Positions 21,626 to 34,700 are shown, counted from the stretch's first letter. The stretch is DNA of 64,000 nucleotides from Gentiana macrophylla (GCA_026214975.1 JAOBSW010000438.1:26374-90373), one strand, 5' to 3'. Translations and numbers: made by a program. The notes: generated from the sequence alone by a model not told the origin.

Positions 21626-22690
21626 GTATAAATAGATATATCTTTTTAACTACTGTATTCGGATTGTGTTAGCATGAATTAATATTTTCTTTCTTTTTGA
21701 CGAAAAATTAATAATTTTCTAATAATTTCCAATGTCAACCAGTTGGATTTGATGTGAACAATTAACTATTTTAGCCGTAGGTGCATGGCCAGTTTCAATT
21801 TATTAAGCTGAAGCTTGATTTCTTTGCCTTAATTAAGCTGAAGCTTGATTTCTTTGCCATTTGTAAAGCAATTCAAGAAACTGTCATACGTACAACAAGG
21901 TCTCGATCTTTACTCAACGGTTTTTAGTTTTTATTTTTATTTTTTACTCCGTTGAATGTTCGGTTATTCGAGTATAATATTTTTTTTTTCATTATAACAA
22001 TTGATTCATAACCGTTTAATTAAGCATCTTGTAAAATTTTGCATCGGTAAAATAGTATAATGCTCACCTCCATATAAGTGTGAGAAATAAACGTCTTGTC
22101 GGCTCAGGAGTTAGCAGCTTTTAGCATAGATCAAAGAAAGCAGTATAAGCGATTAGCAGGATAATTTATGAGTTATTTACTTGCGTCAGGCTTGAGAGTG
22201 CAGGCGTTACTCATCCGTTTAAAATCAAGATCAATTTGACTGTGACCTTTTGGCTGACATGATTATTCTACTTAGCTTGATTCAGTTGGAAAATTGATGT
22301 ACACCTAAAAAGCAACATAATGTCTATATCTACATTATCTTATATGTATAAAAAAAAAAGTTTAAAAAAAAAAATTAGAAACACTTACGACCACTAGATA
22401 AAATAAAATATATATATAAATTTGACGAAATCAACCAATATAGTCTTTTTCAGCCTTTGTAGATTTTGGTGAATTCTTAATGTTTCCAGTAAAATATTGG
22501 GTGTTAGATGTTTAAGATAACTTAGTAATAGTAGTCATAGTGTTTGTATGTAGGAATTCGTATTGGTTTGGACGATTGCTTGCAGAAGCGGTCAAAAGCG
22601 GACTATGTATATTTATAGAAAAGTGAAAAAAATACAGATGAAAAAATATCATAAAAAAATCTAGATAGTCTAGTTTGTTTTATAAAATAT
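21626..22690. other. Intergenic; 30-bp tandem duplication
   Basis: No gene seen. TTAAGCTGAAGCTTGATTTC is repeated at 21803 and 21833. Poly(A) runs at about 22351-22372. Confidence 0.6.
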
Positions 22691-22731
22691 TCTTGTCAAG
22701 TGGCGTGACAGGCTCGGCATAGTCTATTAGC

Positions 22732-24096
22732 TGTCACGTCGGGTACTTTATGTTTCATGTTGTGTTATTGATTGAGAATGTTTAGAATGATATTATGTAA
22801 GTTTGGATATGTTTTGAAACCGTTTGGGTGTGAATTTTAAGGTTGAATAGGTTCACAAAGCGAGCATTCTGAACTTGTATTTTGTAGATTTTGCCTAGAA
22901 GCGTGCGCCTCTCTTTGGTAGAGCGTGCGCCTATGAAAAAATTTCGAGGAGAATTTTCCAGCATAAAGAGCGTCGCCTCTAAGGCTTTGAACCGTTTCGT
23001 GTTTTCTTTTGTATATTATGCTTGTATAAGATGTGTATGTTCTTAGGGGTTATTATTTGGAACTTGGCAAAGTCTAGTAACCGACTGCTGGTAGTCTTAG
23101 CATCACAAACGTTACCTTTTATGGGAAGAAGGTGTGAGCACCGGATGGCATTTTTTTAGGCCTTGCAGAATGGTTGACTTAGTAGTCGACGATTCCTTAT
23201 GCTACGTGCTACGTTGTTTTAAAATAGAATGGTGCAGGAGTGGATGTCCTTAGAAAGCCTTATACGTGAATGTCGTGGCGGATGGTTAACTTCATAGTAA
23301 GCACATGTGTTGTGTCTAAAAGTTAAATTAAGCGTTATAGTTCATGGTAAGGCATGTTTTCATTTCATAGTATGGAGCAGTCCACCACAAAACATTCCGT
23401 GCTATTTGAGGTACCCGAACATGTCATGTGTGCATACCCGTCAACTAGGCGAAATGTCCTCCAATTACAACGTAACATACCACTTGCTTGAGTGAGGTTT
23501 TACTAACATGCAAGTAGATGGAGAGTGAGCTCTTAATAACCTATGTGGTAGAGAATGTAAATCAAGAATTGCTTTATATATATACATATGTTTGTACCGT
23601 TTCTTTTACCCACTTACTAAGTCAAGTACTTACCCCACATACATTGTATGTTTAACCTCACGAGAAGATTGGCAGCAAAATAATGATGGCTATGATGATC
23701 TGGGGGCTTGAGCTCGAATTGATGAAAGAAGATTTATGCTATCATTATTATTTTGAACTTTTTTATTCTTGGGAGTTATGAACATCTAATATTTGAGAGA
23801 TTCTTAGACTTTGGGCTTTTACATTTAAGTACTTTATTTAATGTTTCATTTGGGATCCTCTTGGTTGTAAAGACATTAGTCTTCATTGTTTATTTTGGCT
23901 TTTGGCTCTTGTAGGATTGGGATTTATTGCGATATTAGTTTTGGCGTTTGACATTCCGAGTCTTTTCTTATTTAATTCCGCTTTATACTTTGGATACGAT
24001 GATGAAAAATTTACGTATATATTTCTTTTATTTAAACAAAAATATATATATGTGCGGAATTTTTCCCCAGACTCGGTATATGGGAGCAGTGTCACA
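22732..24096 (+). mobile_element. Probable Ty3/gypsy LTR or LTR fragment
   Basis: Starts near TGTCACGTCGGG and ends near AGTGTCACA. The text around 23618-23660 (AAGTACTTACCCCACATAC, then ATGTTTAACCTCACGAG) and 24050-24090 (TTTTCCCCAGACTCGGTATA) is like the 3' third of plant chromovirus LTRs. No target duplication or coding region was found, so type and ends are tentative. An 8-bp inverted repeat CGTGACAG/CTGTCACG sits at the left edge (22704-22738). Confidence 0.38.
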
Positions 24097-24099
24097 CAC

Positions 24100-25306
24100 C
24101 ACCGCTCTTTCGATCTCTGAGGGCTCGCTCGGCTTGGAGCCTCGCCAACGAGAGGCTCGTGATCTTTGCATCATCATCCTCTCATTAGCGGCTTGATAGT
24201 GTGATGTGATACTTTGCAAGAAAGGTACTAAAGGGATCAATGAGAGCTATGGGAACCAGTCTAGAGAATCCAATCTACTACAGTATGTAGGCTAAGAACA
24301 CACAACGTTAGCTCACGCGCTGATTCATTCTTAAGGGTGTATCATCTACAATGAAGAGAACACTCACTCACAAGTGATGATTTAAAAGTATATGTTGACT
24401 CTTAAGAAAAGTTTTCCTCAAAATAATAATATCATTGATGTTCTATTAAAATTACAAGTAGAATATATTTATATATGCTACAAATAAAAGACTTACAATC
24501 TCCAAAGCAATTTAGGAAACATTACTTAGTAATTTTTGCCACTTTATTTCCTAGTGGACTTAAATTGTCTTTAATAATCCCAAATGACTTTTATTTCTTT
24601 GAAAATAAAGCGCTTTACCCAAAATCTTAACATATAGACACATCTCTTCATTTGCCTTACTACCAACTAGGCCTGAAATACATCTATGAAATAAACTAGT
24701 AAAAACAAGGCTATAATAAAACAATCCAATAACTAATTATTCAGCCCCAACAACACAAATAATGGTCTTCATAGTCGCCTTATTTCAGGCTCAAGTCCTC
24801 GGGACGGATCAAATCATAGTGGTGCCCAAACAACCATCGATACTAATCCAAACAACCCTAAAATTCACTTTAATATTGTAATATTCTTTAAGCTTTGTGG
24901 GGAACTGTTCATTACTTGAAGACTCATTCAAGGCGTGTTAAATAATTTGAGCAACAACAAGATTTGCGCTTCTTCTCATCCATATGCGTATGGAATTATT
25001 TCAATGTTTGATTCATGTTATTGGTCTTGTTATATAGTTTTTTGTTCAAATTTTGTATGAATTTTCTTATCATAATTATTTTTGTTGCTCGAGTATGATT
25101 ATAAGTGAGATATTGCCGATATTTAGTGTCTGGAATTCATGGAATATTGTTATTTGTTCTATTTTCTTGGGTATGAAAATAAATTGGTAAGTTTTCTAGT
25201 TGAGACGAGAGGTTTTAGAGTTTGCATAAAGTGTGCGTAATGGAATGAATGTTGTTTGAAAAGTATTGAAAAAAGTGAAACTAAATAAAAAATGGGAAGT
25301 TTCAAA
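24100..25306. other. Intergenic; nothing recognised
   Basis: AT-rich, no convincing frame. A small stem GAGCCTCG/CGAGAGGCTC lies near 24138-24160. Confidence 0.5.
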
Positions 25307-25568
25307 TGTTAGTTTGGAGTAATATTATTGGCGGTGCTCAAAGAGCAATAATGGACGAATTTCATGATCCAATAATGAAATTAACAAGAAACAGAAGAGA
25401 ATTGCTAGATCAAGCAAGAACACAGTTCTTGATTGTAGAATTGAAGAAACTCAATTATCGAGAGGAAAATTTTTCAATAATGACAGGAGTTTTGTCAATA
25501 GCGAGGGAGAGTTCAGAGAGCTCAATTACAGAATTAATTGGCACTAAAAACTACCGAATCAACTCTCT
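25307..25568 (-). mobile_element. Copia 3' LTR, left part
   Basis: Together with 38021-38193 this forms one minus-strand LTR of about 0.44 kb, split by the non-LTR insertion. The outer end on the minus strand is CTCCAAACTAACA. The split point carries a 17-bp target duplication TACCGAATCAACTCTCT (25552-25568 and 38021-38037). Confidence 0.65.
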
Positions 25569-25756
25569 CTTTGTTTTGAAAAATGATCTTTTATTATAAA
25601 TCCTAAATGGAAGGTCCACGATTTACAAAGAAAAAAGAATAACTAGAAACTTATTACATCATGCCACGTTTTACTCTGAATAAAACTCCAAGGTTCATAG
25701 ACCACGCTTCTTCCTTCTAGAAACACCAAAGTCCTCTCGCAAATCCTCCACCCCTG

Positions 25757-26640
25757 TCATTGGTAAACCTCGAATAGCAGATTATGTCCAGAAACTCCAT
25801 TCACATTATCCTCATATGCTCCCAACTGTCTGGAGTCATGTGGATTAACCTTGATATGGTCTCCAGAACGTTGGGGAGGTTCCATAGATTCAATGTTAGC
25901 AAGTATGGCATGATCCGCTTTGTCACCTAGGTTTAGAAGTCTCCTGGCTGCATTAGACAAATCAGACAAAGTTGTTCTTGTTGTTGAGGACTTCCTAGCA
26001 GTGGAAGTACGTTTCATCTATTGTCCCTGAGTCCCCAACTCAATAGTCTGTTCCTTTCGCTTGCTTAAATCAAGTGTAGCACCTTATCTCCACTCCTAGG
26101 GTTCTTACTGCCTAGCTTGCTCCTGCTACTTCCATCCACTTCTGACAGCTTGTTCTTGTGACTAGTCCTTTGGGACGTAGACTTTTGAAACTCTGTAGTT
26201 ATAGCCTGCCCTCCATGTGACTCCACCTGCCTCACTCGCTCCCAAGCTCCCTTACCTCATTAGGAACGTGATCCATATCCTCTACCTATGTTTCCTCTTT
26301 GTCTTCCTGTATAAGAACGTCAAACCTGGACCCTCCCACCTGGAGCATTGAGGTCTGCATTCGATTGAGCGAGTGCGGTCTCGTTACGAGAAGATCAAGT
26401 GGATCCACCCACTGAGGTGTAGGGATATGTTCAATTTCCTCGTATGTCGGTTACTATTTCCTGAAGTATCAGTTGTTTTTTCTATTTGGGGTCCGTGTTC
26501 TCCTTCTTGAAGCTATCATCCATGGTCCATTTTATCACCCGTTGAGTGCGTGGTTTAGGATGCGGTTTCTCAACTTTTGGTCTTTGTAGAATTGGTCTCT
26601 GCTGACAAGAAGGCTTGGACAATTCTCCTTATTATGCCCA
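25757..26640 (-). pseudogene. DUF4283 ORF, C-terminal part
   Basis: Minus-strand tail after the DUF4283 domain. Near 26600-26690 GKFGHNKENCP is a zinc-knuckle end, but the first two Cys are replaced (YQGKFGH). Low-complexity sequence and a last frame KRTSTARKSSTTRTTLSDL to EVYQ (25757-26017) follow. This matches the usual C-terminal layout of plant LINE ORF1-type proteins. Frameshifted. Confidence 0.6.
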
Positions 26641-26685
26641 AATTTTCCTTGGTATATGATTCGTTGAAGCCCATCATATTCAACC

Positions 26686-27103
26686 TTATATCTCTCTACC
26701 ATTAATCACCACGGATGACTTCAATCTCCGTTCCAAATCTAATTCCACACAGAATCTGGAAAACTTTCCTCTTGTGTTAGCAGAGGTCGTTGGATCAATT
26801 TTTATATCCCTTCCCACCATATTGCCAAGTTTCAACAAAAGATTTTCATGAAAAATTTCTAGGGAGAGACTGGTAAACCTTACCCAAGCCAAGGTGCTGG
26901 TGATTTTCTCCTGCTCCGGTTGGAAGAACGCTTTCCACTTTCGAACGGCGAGATAATGGCCTATAATGACCCAAGGTCCATTCTCGAAAGCGCTTTCGTA
27001 ATCTTCTTTCCTAGTGAATCTCACGACATTAAAGCCCTGCTCGAGATCAGTAACTTCAATTCTCCCCTGATGATTCCACAACTCGGATAGTCTTTGGCAT
27101 AGG
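26686..27103 (-). pseudogene. DUF4283 domain, main part
   Basis: CQRLSELWNHQGRIEVTDLE, then YESAFENGPWVIIGHYLAVR, AWVRFTSLSLEIF and TRGKFSRFCVELDLERRL are the consecutive blocks of the DUF4283 family, which is linked to plant LINE ORF1 and related retrogenes and is probably nucleic-acid binding. The first block is cut at 27103 by an LTR element; the missing ITYR-like part lies at 30855-30870. A small shift near 26690 separates it from the zinc knuckle. Confidence 0.85.
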
Positions 27104-28103
27104 TGTTGGACCGTAAACGTGCAAACAATTACTCTAGAGGGGGGTGAATAGATTAATTACCGATTTTTCGATTCTAATACAGTTAGAGCACAAGTCAGAG
27201 TTACAACTTAGTTTGATTAATTAAGCGGGTGGAAGGCTGTTTAGTTAACTATATGAAAGCTATGTTATCCTAGTTGTCTAGGTGATCTATGTTCGACCTA
27301 ACATGTAGGAGTCAAGCAGATTTTAATTGATTAGGTTGAATTAACTAGCATGCGATTTCAACGACCTAAGTGTTTAAGTTGATAAGGTGAAACAAACACT
27401 TTCTGATTTTAGTTCTTTAGACTAGCATGCGAGAATTCTAAGTGAGAAACAAAATAGAAAACAAACAATCCAAGCAAAACAATCACAATGAATGTTTTAC
27501 TTGAATCAACCAAGTGTTGAATCCAAGCCAAGCCTAGATAGAGCAGTTGAGGTCAAGATTCAAGTATAACACTACTGACTATACTATAATCTTTACTAGT
27601 ACAAGTTTGGTACAAAGGTTTACCCCACAGAGCCTACTGGCCCGAGATGGAAAGACAAAGTGCAGACCAGAGCCCTCCAAGCTGCGATCCTTCAACACTA
27701 TTCTCAACACACAAAGCGTGCGTGTTGAACCACCAAGCTTCTTCCTTGACTTGATGAACTCCAAACAACAATGCGAGAGAAAAGTAGAAGCACTCTCTTA
27801 CACCTCACTTATCTGAGTTTAACACTCAGTGTAAAGTCAATCGAGTATTACCATGCATGTTTGATACCTCCCAAAGGACACTCCAAAATAACTCTCAAAA
27901 CACTCAAAACTAACTCCTACTCTACTTGCTTCTACTAGCTCCAAGTTTCTCTACTTGTTTATTTCTTGAAAACAGCATGAGAGGTTTTGAGTTGTTGTTT
28001 GAGTAAAGCTGTTTAATAAAGGTTATTTCATTGCATTTGTGAATCTGCAATTACTTGCTACAATTGCCTTTACAATCTGTAATTGCTTGGTTCAGTTGAA
28101 GAA

Positions 28104-28104
<1 letters not shown>

Positions 28105-28166
<62 letters not shown>

Positions 28167-28170
28167 CATA
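28105..28170. repeat. (AT)n microsatellite
   Basis: Alternating AT with a few C interruptions, inside the 27.1-30.8 kb element. Confidence 0.95.
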
Positions 28171-30063
28171 TACTGCACACTTGATACACGTTAATAGATT
28201 TCAATAATGTAGTCAAATAGCACCAACTAGGCAACGGCTATAATAGAAAAAATCCAAACAAAGACTGTCAACAAAAAGATATTACACATGACTTAGATCA
28301 TGACAAAAGCATGACAAAGACATATACATTAGGCATGGTCCCGTGAGAGAGAGAAAGAGAGAAGGCATACATCACATTTTTATTTTAAGTACATACTAAG
28401 ACATAGACTTCAAATATCAGATATATAATTCGACTCAAAATAAAACCAACATAGAAAGCATATGCAGATAAGACAAAAGCTTTATATTTGACCATCAAGA
28501 CTTCTACATAAACGAAAATAGCACACTAAAAGATAGACATAAAACCAGATCTACATATATATTTTTTAATAAATGCATTTAATTTATCTAATAAATGGAC
28601 ATATATTTGACATTAGCAGCACTATAAAAAATTGACCGAGAAGAACATTTAGTCTATTTCACAAAAGGTTTTAACTATATTAAACATGCAGACTTGAAGG
28701 AAACACAGACTCGATTATCACATATATCAGACGGATTAAGCATGTTAATAATCATAAAGCACGTACTAAAAACAGGACCCACATACAAGTTCGATTTTGA
28801 TTACATTACAGAGAAAAGATTCGACTTTTCTGTTTAATAAATAGAGCATGCAACAATAAAGCCCATATACGGGAGAGACAAGCATACCTACTCATGAAAT
28901 CATGAGAAAGGAAAGATATTGCCTCAGATATCACAGATGAGAGTGACAAGGGATTTTTTTAGAGCATCATTGACCTCAATTACCTTCATCGGTCTCAGCA
29001 TAGCATCAAATTTCGATGTTCTCTTCAAGAATTCTGCCATCTAAGCACCACAAGCTTCTGACCGTAGGAATAGTTTTATCAGAAGCACAAGTGATCCATG
29101 TGATACCACAGTTGCAGAAGTACAGAAGAAAGGTCAGAGCTTTTCTCAAATCAAACAAGGAGCAGGTTCATTAGACGAAAGAGTTCTCTGGCATTGCTCA
29201 AAGAAGAAGGAGAGTCGATTCAAGATCCAGAGAGGTAGAGACGTTAGAGGCGTTCGTGCAGAAGCGCATATGGTCTTACTATCACTAAAATGAAAATAAA
29301 AAATAGAGTTTCTGCAAAAATAAACACATGTGAGTCACTATCAATATTTATTTTTAGGGATATGAGCAGATCTTGTCCTCTTGTGGGGATCTTATTCACA
29401 CCCCTAAACATATTTAATTATTAAAAATTATAGGGATAGGGATCTTTCTTTGAGTGAAATAATAAATATTTAATGTGTATAAATAGGGTTGTGAGGTAGA
29501 ATATATGTTATTTAATATTATTTGAAATGTTATAGGGATAAGGATAATGATGCTGCTGTGGAGATTTTTGAATTGAGATGTTGTAAAATAGCGATATGTA
29601 ATATTTTATATTATTTTAGAGATAAAATTTAGGGCCTCTAATAAGAATGCCCTTAGATCATTGAGAAGAGGAAATGAAAAGGACTTTTCTAGAGAAGAGC
29701 AAATAATGGAGAGAAATAATTAATGGCTCTGTGTATGGGAAGAGATAAGGACAGAAGACAGTGGGTAGTTTCTAGGAAAGAAAGGTGGAGTTTCTAGGTG
29801 GGAATAAATTAAAGGGGCGGCAGTACATTAAATGGGAGTAGAGTTCAGGAAATTATATGGAGTTATTAGAGCATGTACAATAGCTCTTTATTTGCTACCA
29901 TAATGTACACTTCATGGAAAAAAGACATTGGGGAAAAATATAAAAAAATTACAATAACTCATTTTATTGCCTCGTAAAGTGTGAAGGAGTGAATGTGATT
30001 GTGGCTCTGCTCGTTCTCATCTTCACAATGCTTTTAATATAAAAATATAAATAATGAAGTCAT

Positions 30064-30200
30064 AAAACCTTCTCTTTCCTTATCTCTTCCTTCCTCATCT
30101 CCTCCCTCCTCCCTCCTCCGCATCTTTCTTCTTCTCTGTTTCTTCATCTCATTCCTTCTATTCCTTTCTTCTTCTCTGTTTCTTCATCTCATTCCTTTGA
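30064..30200. repeat. Pyrimidine-rich tract with a 40-bp tandem duplication
   Basis: CT-rich run. CTTTCTTCTTCTCTGTTTCT and its continuation occur at 30124-30157 and again at 30164-30197. Confidence 0.85.
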
Positions 30201-30624
30201 TTCCTCACTTTGGGTTTGGATGTTCTGGTGATTGGGTTTGAGTTTTTTTTTTTTGGTTAATGGGTTTTTTCCCAGAAAGAATTGGATAAAAAAAAATGGT
30301 CTTTGTTATTATTGAGTTGATGAGGAATGCACAATGAGGCCAAGTTAAAAATTTCACCGACTGTGATATGAGTTGATGAAATTGGTATGAAATATTTTAA
30401 TATTAAAAATGCATGTTATGGTTTTTGTTATTGTAGTTTATATGGTGATGGGAAGCAAGGCAATGTGGCCAAGTAGGATTATATTGAGTCTTTTGAGAAT
30501 AAGTGACAATGGGAAGTGTGTGTTTATTGTATGTGCTCTTAGGTTAATAAAATGATTGGCTAAAGGGCATGTTAAAGAATAGTGGGTTCAGGTTATAAAA
30601 AAAAATGAATGGCAGGCCGAAGGT

Positions 30625-30650
30625 ACACATATATATATATATATATATCT
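30625..30650. repeat. Short (AT)n microsatellite
   Basis: About ten AT units. Confidence 0.9.
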
Positions 30651-30854
30651 TGAAATAATATAGTAACATAATATAACAAGGTAATATGATAATAGATAAT
30701 ATTATATAAGATAAGAATATAATAATGATAAAGAAACACAACACAATATTAGTTTTCAAACACGTCAGAATTTAACTACTTGTAAAAGTAATTATGTGAT
30801 ATATCCCAAAATAGATATTTTAAAATATATCAACACAAAATACTCAACAATAAG

Positions 30855-30926
30855 TACCTGTAAGTGATTGTTTGCCCAAAAGCATGATGATAAAAGTCCT
30901 TCTCCATGGCCTCCACAGTTTGCGGT
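30855..30926 (-). pseudogene. DUF4283 ORF, middle sliver between two insertions
   Basis: About 70 bp of the split ORF: WRPWRRTFIIMLLG, then in the next frame QTITYR. These are the start blocks of DUF4283. One base appears lost in an A run near 30880. Bounded on the left by ATAAG and on the right by TGCGG, the target duplications of its two invaders. Confidence 0.75.
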
Positions 30927-31686
30927 GACGATCCAAAAATCGTCGCGGTAAACTCCTAGGGTTCTTCCCTTTGTGATAACCTAAAGGTGCTCCAGAAACA
31001 CAAAGAACGATGAAAGAGAGGAGGATATTTGGGATGTTTTAGATTGCACTTGAGATGTTGTTTCTCAAATTCGCCACGTATATCGATGGTGTATTGGAAT
31101 CAAGTCTTCGTAGTTCTTAGGGATGGTTTATATAGAGAAGAGTTATGCCTGAGGCGTGGGCCATGTCCTTGTTTGGCTTGGATTGCCATGTTCCCTAAGG
31201 AAACGATAAGGATTATTTGATCTCCTTGATTGTAAGAGATAATTATGGTATTCGAATATTTGTATCAAGTGATAGAGATTGGAGTCTTTATGGCTCGGGA
31301 TTCTTTCGTAGAATACGATTAGGGACCGACTCTGCCCGACTTAGGTGGCCCGAGCCGGACTGGTTGAACCGACCTACAGAGGTCGGGGAGAATAGCCGAT
31401 TTGTCATGAGCTCGGAGTCTTGTGTGTAGAATAATAGGTCCGAGAGGGACTTAGCCTAACCGATAAGGTTGGTCAAAGGTAGGTTAGATTACAAGTGTTG
31501 GCCGACCCACGCGGTCGGGGTGAATCGGACTTGGTCTCGGATTGGAGGTCGGTGCTGAAATGCGGTCGATCGGGAGAGATGGAGTGACTAGCGGACTAGG
31601 TCACTCGGCGTCGTTTCTCTCTACCTACTTAGTGTTGAGCCACTGAAAAGATGCCACGTAGGTAGGTCCATTTTCTGGCAGCATCA
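30927..31686 (-). mobile_element. 3' LTR of the gypsy element (760 bp)
   Basis: TGACGATCCAAAAATCG to GGCAGCATCA. A purine tract (CTAGGGGGCTTA on the minus strand) adjoins at 31687-31700. Similar along its length to 36805-37593. Confidence 0.85.
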
Positions 31687-32104
31687 TAAGCCCCCTAGAT
31701 CCAGCCGACCCTTGGTCGGTTCAGATCTATTGAAATGGTGGCTCAACACGGATGTTTGACTTATGGATTTTGAAGTTGATTTGGGGTTGCCAGGTGGAAA
31801 AGTCAATTGTGATGTCACCACAGCTGTATCAGGAATTGAGGTGTCGCTGCCCACTATGGTGGTTGCGTGGCGGCACTTAAGAATAAGGATGAAGAAAATG
31901 TTGTGTTTGTGATTATGATCTGAGCCGTGTAAGGCTGCCTACGTACCCTTAACTTGTAAGGGATCAAGCCCAATTTGTGTAGTTCTTCAAAGATGAGAAC
32001 CCCCTTTGTCAAGGGTGTGATGCTGCTATTTATAGGGCCACGAGTTGGCTGTTGGAAGAGCGGGCAGACTGGGAAGCTGCCGAACCGTGATCGGTCATGG
32101 AGTG

Positions 32105-32190
32105 CCGAGCTAAAGAGCTGGCGAAACGAGAGCCTATGGCGAAATGAGAGCCTATGGCGAAATGAGAGCCTATGGCGAGTCGAGAGCTTT
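32105..32190 (+). repeat. Short tandem repeat, about 18-21 bp x 4
   Basis: GAGCCTATGGCGAAATGA and variants repeated, translating to a WRNESL repeat. Inside the gypsy interior. Confidence 0.85.
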
Positions 32191-32875
32191 GGGGCATGAT
32201 AGTGTTGTTTATGAACTTTGTTGACTAACTGTGTTGGCTTTGTTCATGTTAAAGGATGGCGGACTGGAGGGGCGAGCAGGTTGAGCCCCCAGTGCTTGGC
32301 ATCAGACTAGTTGCTTGTTGCTTTATTTCTGTCACCTTAGCTCACGACGGGAATCGTGATGGTGCGAGGTGGTCGTGATCGTGCTTGGCTTGGTCCGGCC
32401 TATTAAGGGGAGGACCGGCGGGGCGAGGACCTATCTGTTTCTAGGCTTACTTACAGGCTAGGTTCGGATCCAAAGAAAGAGATGGTGCAAAGTTGTAACG
32501 ACTTGATATACCATTGGTCCAAGTGACTTGTTCTAAAGTGATTTAATGAGATAACGTAAGGCACATATAGCGTAGTGCACCATTGTTGTGCTTAGATAGC
32601 AACCGGTTTCAAGCGTGTCAGGCTTGAGAGCGTAAGGACACAATTTTGAGAAGACTCGCTCGGGGGCGAGCTTTAAATATGATGCCGAGCTGGAGACGGG
32701 CATGCAAAGCTCAGATTGCCTATCTTATAGAGTTTATTGAGTTTGAACTATGGAGTAGGAGCCGATCTACGGGATGGCGATGTGGAGCTAGGTGATGATG
32801 GCTTGAGGCCATGGGATACATAAGCTTGCTTTTCTTATTCGAGTGTTGTGTTTTGATATTGTTTCTTTCTTGCAG

Positions 32876-34050
32876 GGAAACTGAATTGGCCAAGACGTTT
32901 CCCCCGGCTGGGAAAGTTTACTGAAGGTGTGAAGAAGAGGGATGCCGACCTGCGACAGACCGGGCTCTGTTGGATCCGGTGATAATGAGATCAAGGCTCT
33001 CAGGAAGCAGTACCGGTCTCTGGAGTTAAGCTTAAGTCGGAAGGAAGTTTCTTTGGGAAGGTCGAAGTGGAAGGCTGCTATTCGGCTTGGATTGCTAAGG
33101 CCTTCCAAAAATGTGAGGCTTCGAGAGGAGTTTACTCGAGGCTTTGTCATGGACAAATTTCTAGCAAGGCTCTTTATGAGCCCGGGTGAGGAAGTGCGAT
33201 CTACATGACAACCGTTTGAAGGAATTCGGAGGAGTGGACATTATGTCCGAGTGCTCTGCCGTGTTATGGCTGCTCTTACCTCGGCTTTTGAGCCACCGTA
33301 GAGTTCAGACCACAGTTCTTGGAGTCGAAGGCTTGTGGACTTGTAGTTTTTTGCTTTGAAGTTTTATTTCAAACGAAATTGTAAAATGAAATTATAATCC
33401 ATACAATTTGATAACAGAAGGAGTATTTCATTAACTTCACAGTTTTAACTTTTTTCCGAGCACTTCGTTAAGTACTTGATTATGGTAGAGGTATCTCGCC
33501 CCCCAGTATGCCAAGCATTAACTTGTATTTTTGGATGGCATACTAAAGGTTTGGTCATGTTATTGTTCGGGTTTGTCCTACAGGCGACGAATTCTGTTAA
33601 GTCCGACTTGCGGACTAAAAGAGGTCAGCTTACAAACTCATTGAGTCCGATCAGTGGAGTTCAATGGAGTCGACCCATGGACATTGGGTCGAGTCCGACT
33701 TGGGGACCTAAGGAGCTTGTCCGACAAAATTTGCTGAGTCTGTCCTACGAAGTTGGTCAGGAGGTTTCCCGGAGGTTGGGGGAAGCCTCCAAGGAGTCTA
33801 ATGTCAAAAAGAGATTGCCGAGTTGAGGCAAACCCGAGGGGAGCTCGGGGACATCGTGGAGCTCGGAGACAAGGAGATAAAGGCTTTCCAGGATTAGCTT
33901 TTGGTCAAAGAGGCGGATTTGAGGTCTGTGCCGGGCCAGTTGGATGCAGAGACAAAGGGTAGGGATTAGGTCGTTTCCGAGCTCCAAACAAAGTTGTTTG
34001 AGCTAGTGAGGTATATTTATCCCGACGAGACGGGTATACGGCAAGCGGGT
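32876..34050 (+). pseudogene. Antisense coiled-coil ORF within the gypsy element
   Basis: A 3' splice-site-like TTTCTTTCTTGCAG at 32875 opens a degraded frame with KKRDADLRQ and, in the next frame, EIKALRKQYRSLELSLSRKE. Near 33120 EEFTRGFVM recalls the S-x-x-F helix of the ORF at 2130. From about 33780 comes a clear heptad-like run: ELRQTRGELGDIVELGDKEI, then LLVKEADLRSV, GQLDAETKG and VSELQTKLFELVRYIYPDET, with stops between. It lies on the strand opposite to the element's own transcription. Additional antisense ORFs of this sort have been described in plant Tat-type gypsy elements; this assignment is inference. Confidence 0.5.
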
Positions 34051-34700
34051 TAAAGACTAAGGCAAGAGTGGACATTGTGTCTGTTGTTTCTTTCTCGGCT
34101 CCTTCTTCAGAGCCACAGAATCCGACCCTCAAGGTTTAGCTTAAGGGCTCGGTTATTTTGTTTTTGATTGGCGTAGAGAAGTTGTTCTACTTGTTTTGAG
34201 TTGTCTATTATTGTTGATTATTATGTTGATGAGTTTTGTTGTATTGTTGGGGATGTATGGTATGCCCCCCAGTATGTTATTCATTAGTTTTAGCTTTTGA
34301 ATGGCATACTTGTTCTGATTCTGTGTTGCCGGGCCTGTCGCGTGCGTTCGGCTCGCTCAGGCCTGTTAGTTATTCAATATGCAACTTTGAAGTTTGCACA
34401 CTTATTGTTGTATATAGGACCGAGCTCTATTCGTGGGCTCAGGAAAATTTTTGTTGGAAACTCTAGTCAGATTAGCTTTATCGCTAAGGCGAGCGGGACT
34501 AAGTCTGATCGCCTTTAATACAAACTTAGTCTATAATGTCAAGTTGTAAGAGCGAGCATGTGAAAGTTGCTTGATTTCGAGTCTAGCCTGTAGACTTAAT
34601 TAGATTGGTCTTTGCTGAACATGTTGAGTCCGACCTGCGGAGCTCAAGTGTCAGCCTTAGCATTTTGAGTGAAGTCCGCCCTGCGGAGTTCGACTTATCC
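33500..34700 (+). repeat. Dispersed GTCCGACYTGCGGA words and CCCCCAGTATG spacers
   Basis: GCCCCCCAGTATGCC near 33498 and GCCCCCCAGTATGTT near 34263 are each followed after about 25-30 bp by TTTGGATGGCATACT or TTTGAATGGCATACT. GAGTCCGACCTGCGGAGCTC at about 34628 and related words are single copies of the motif tandemly repeated in X at 4271-5020. Confidence 0.65.

Larger units (their letters stand above)
27104..30849 (+). mobile_element. LTR-bounded element, 3.75 kb, non-coding
   Basis: Starts TGTTGGACCGTAAACGTGC, followed by CTCTAGAGGGGGGTGAATAG, a known start of large plant copia LTRs. Ends ACTCAACA. Flanks are ATAGG (27099-27103) and ATAAG (30850-30854), a 5-bp duplication with one change. 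Removing it reconnects the DUF4283 reading. I found no second internal LTR, primer site or coding region, so it is either a very long solo LTR or an LTR enlarged by later insertions; MITE-like words occur near 29620-29655 and 29870. Confidence 0.68.

Noticed and set aside
25306..25599. 97-residue plus-strand ORF (MLVWSNIIGG...)
   Set aside because: It lies antisense in a copia LTR and runs across the target duplication of the non-LTR insertion, so it is not a gene.
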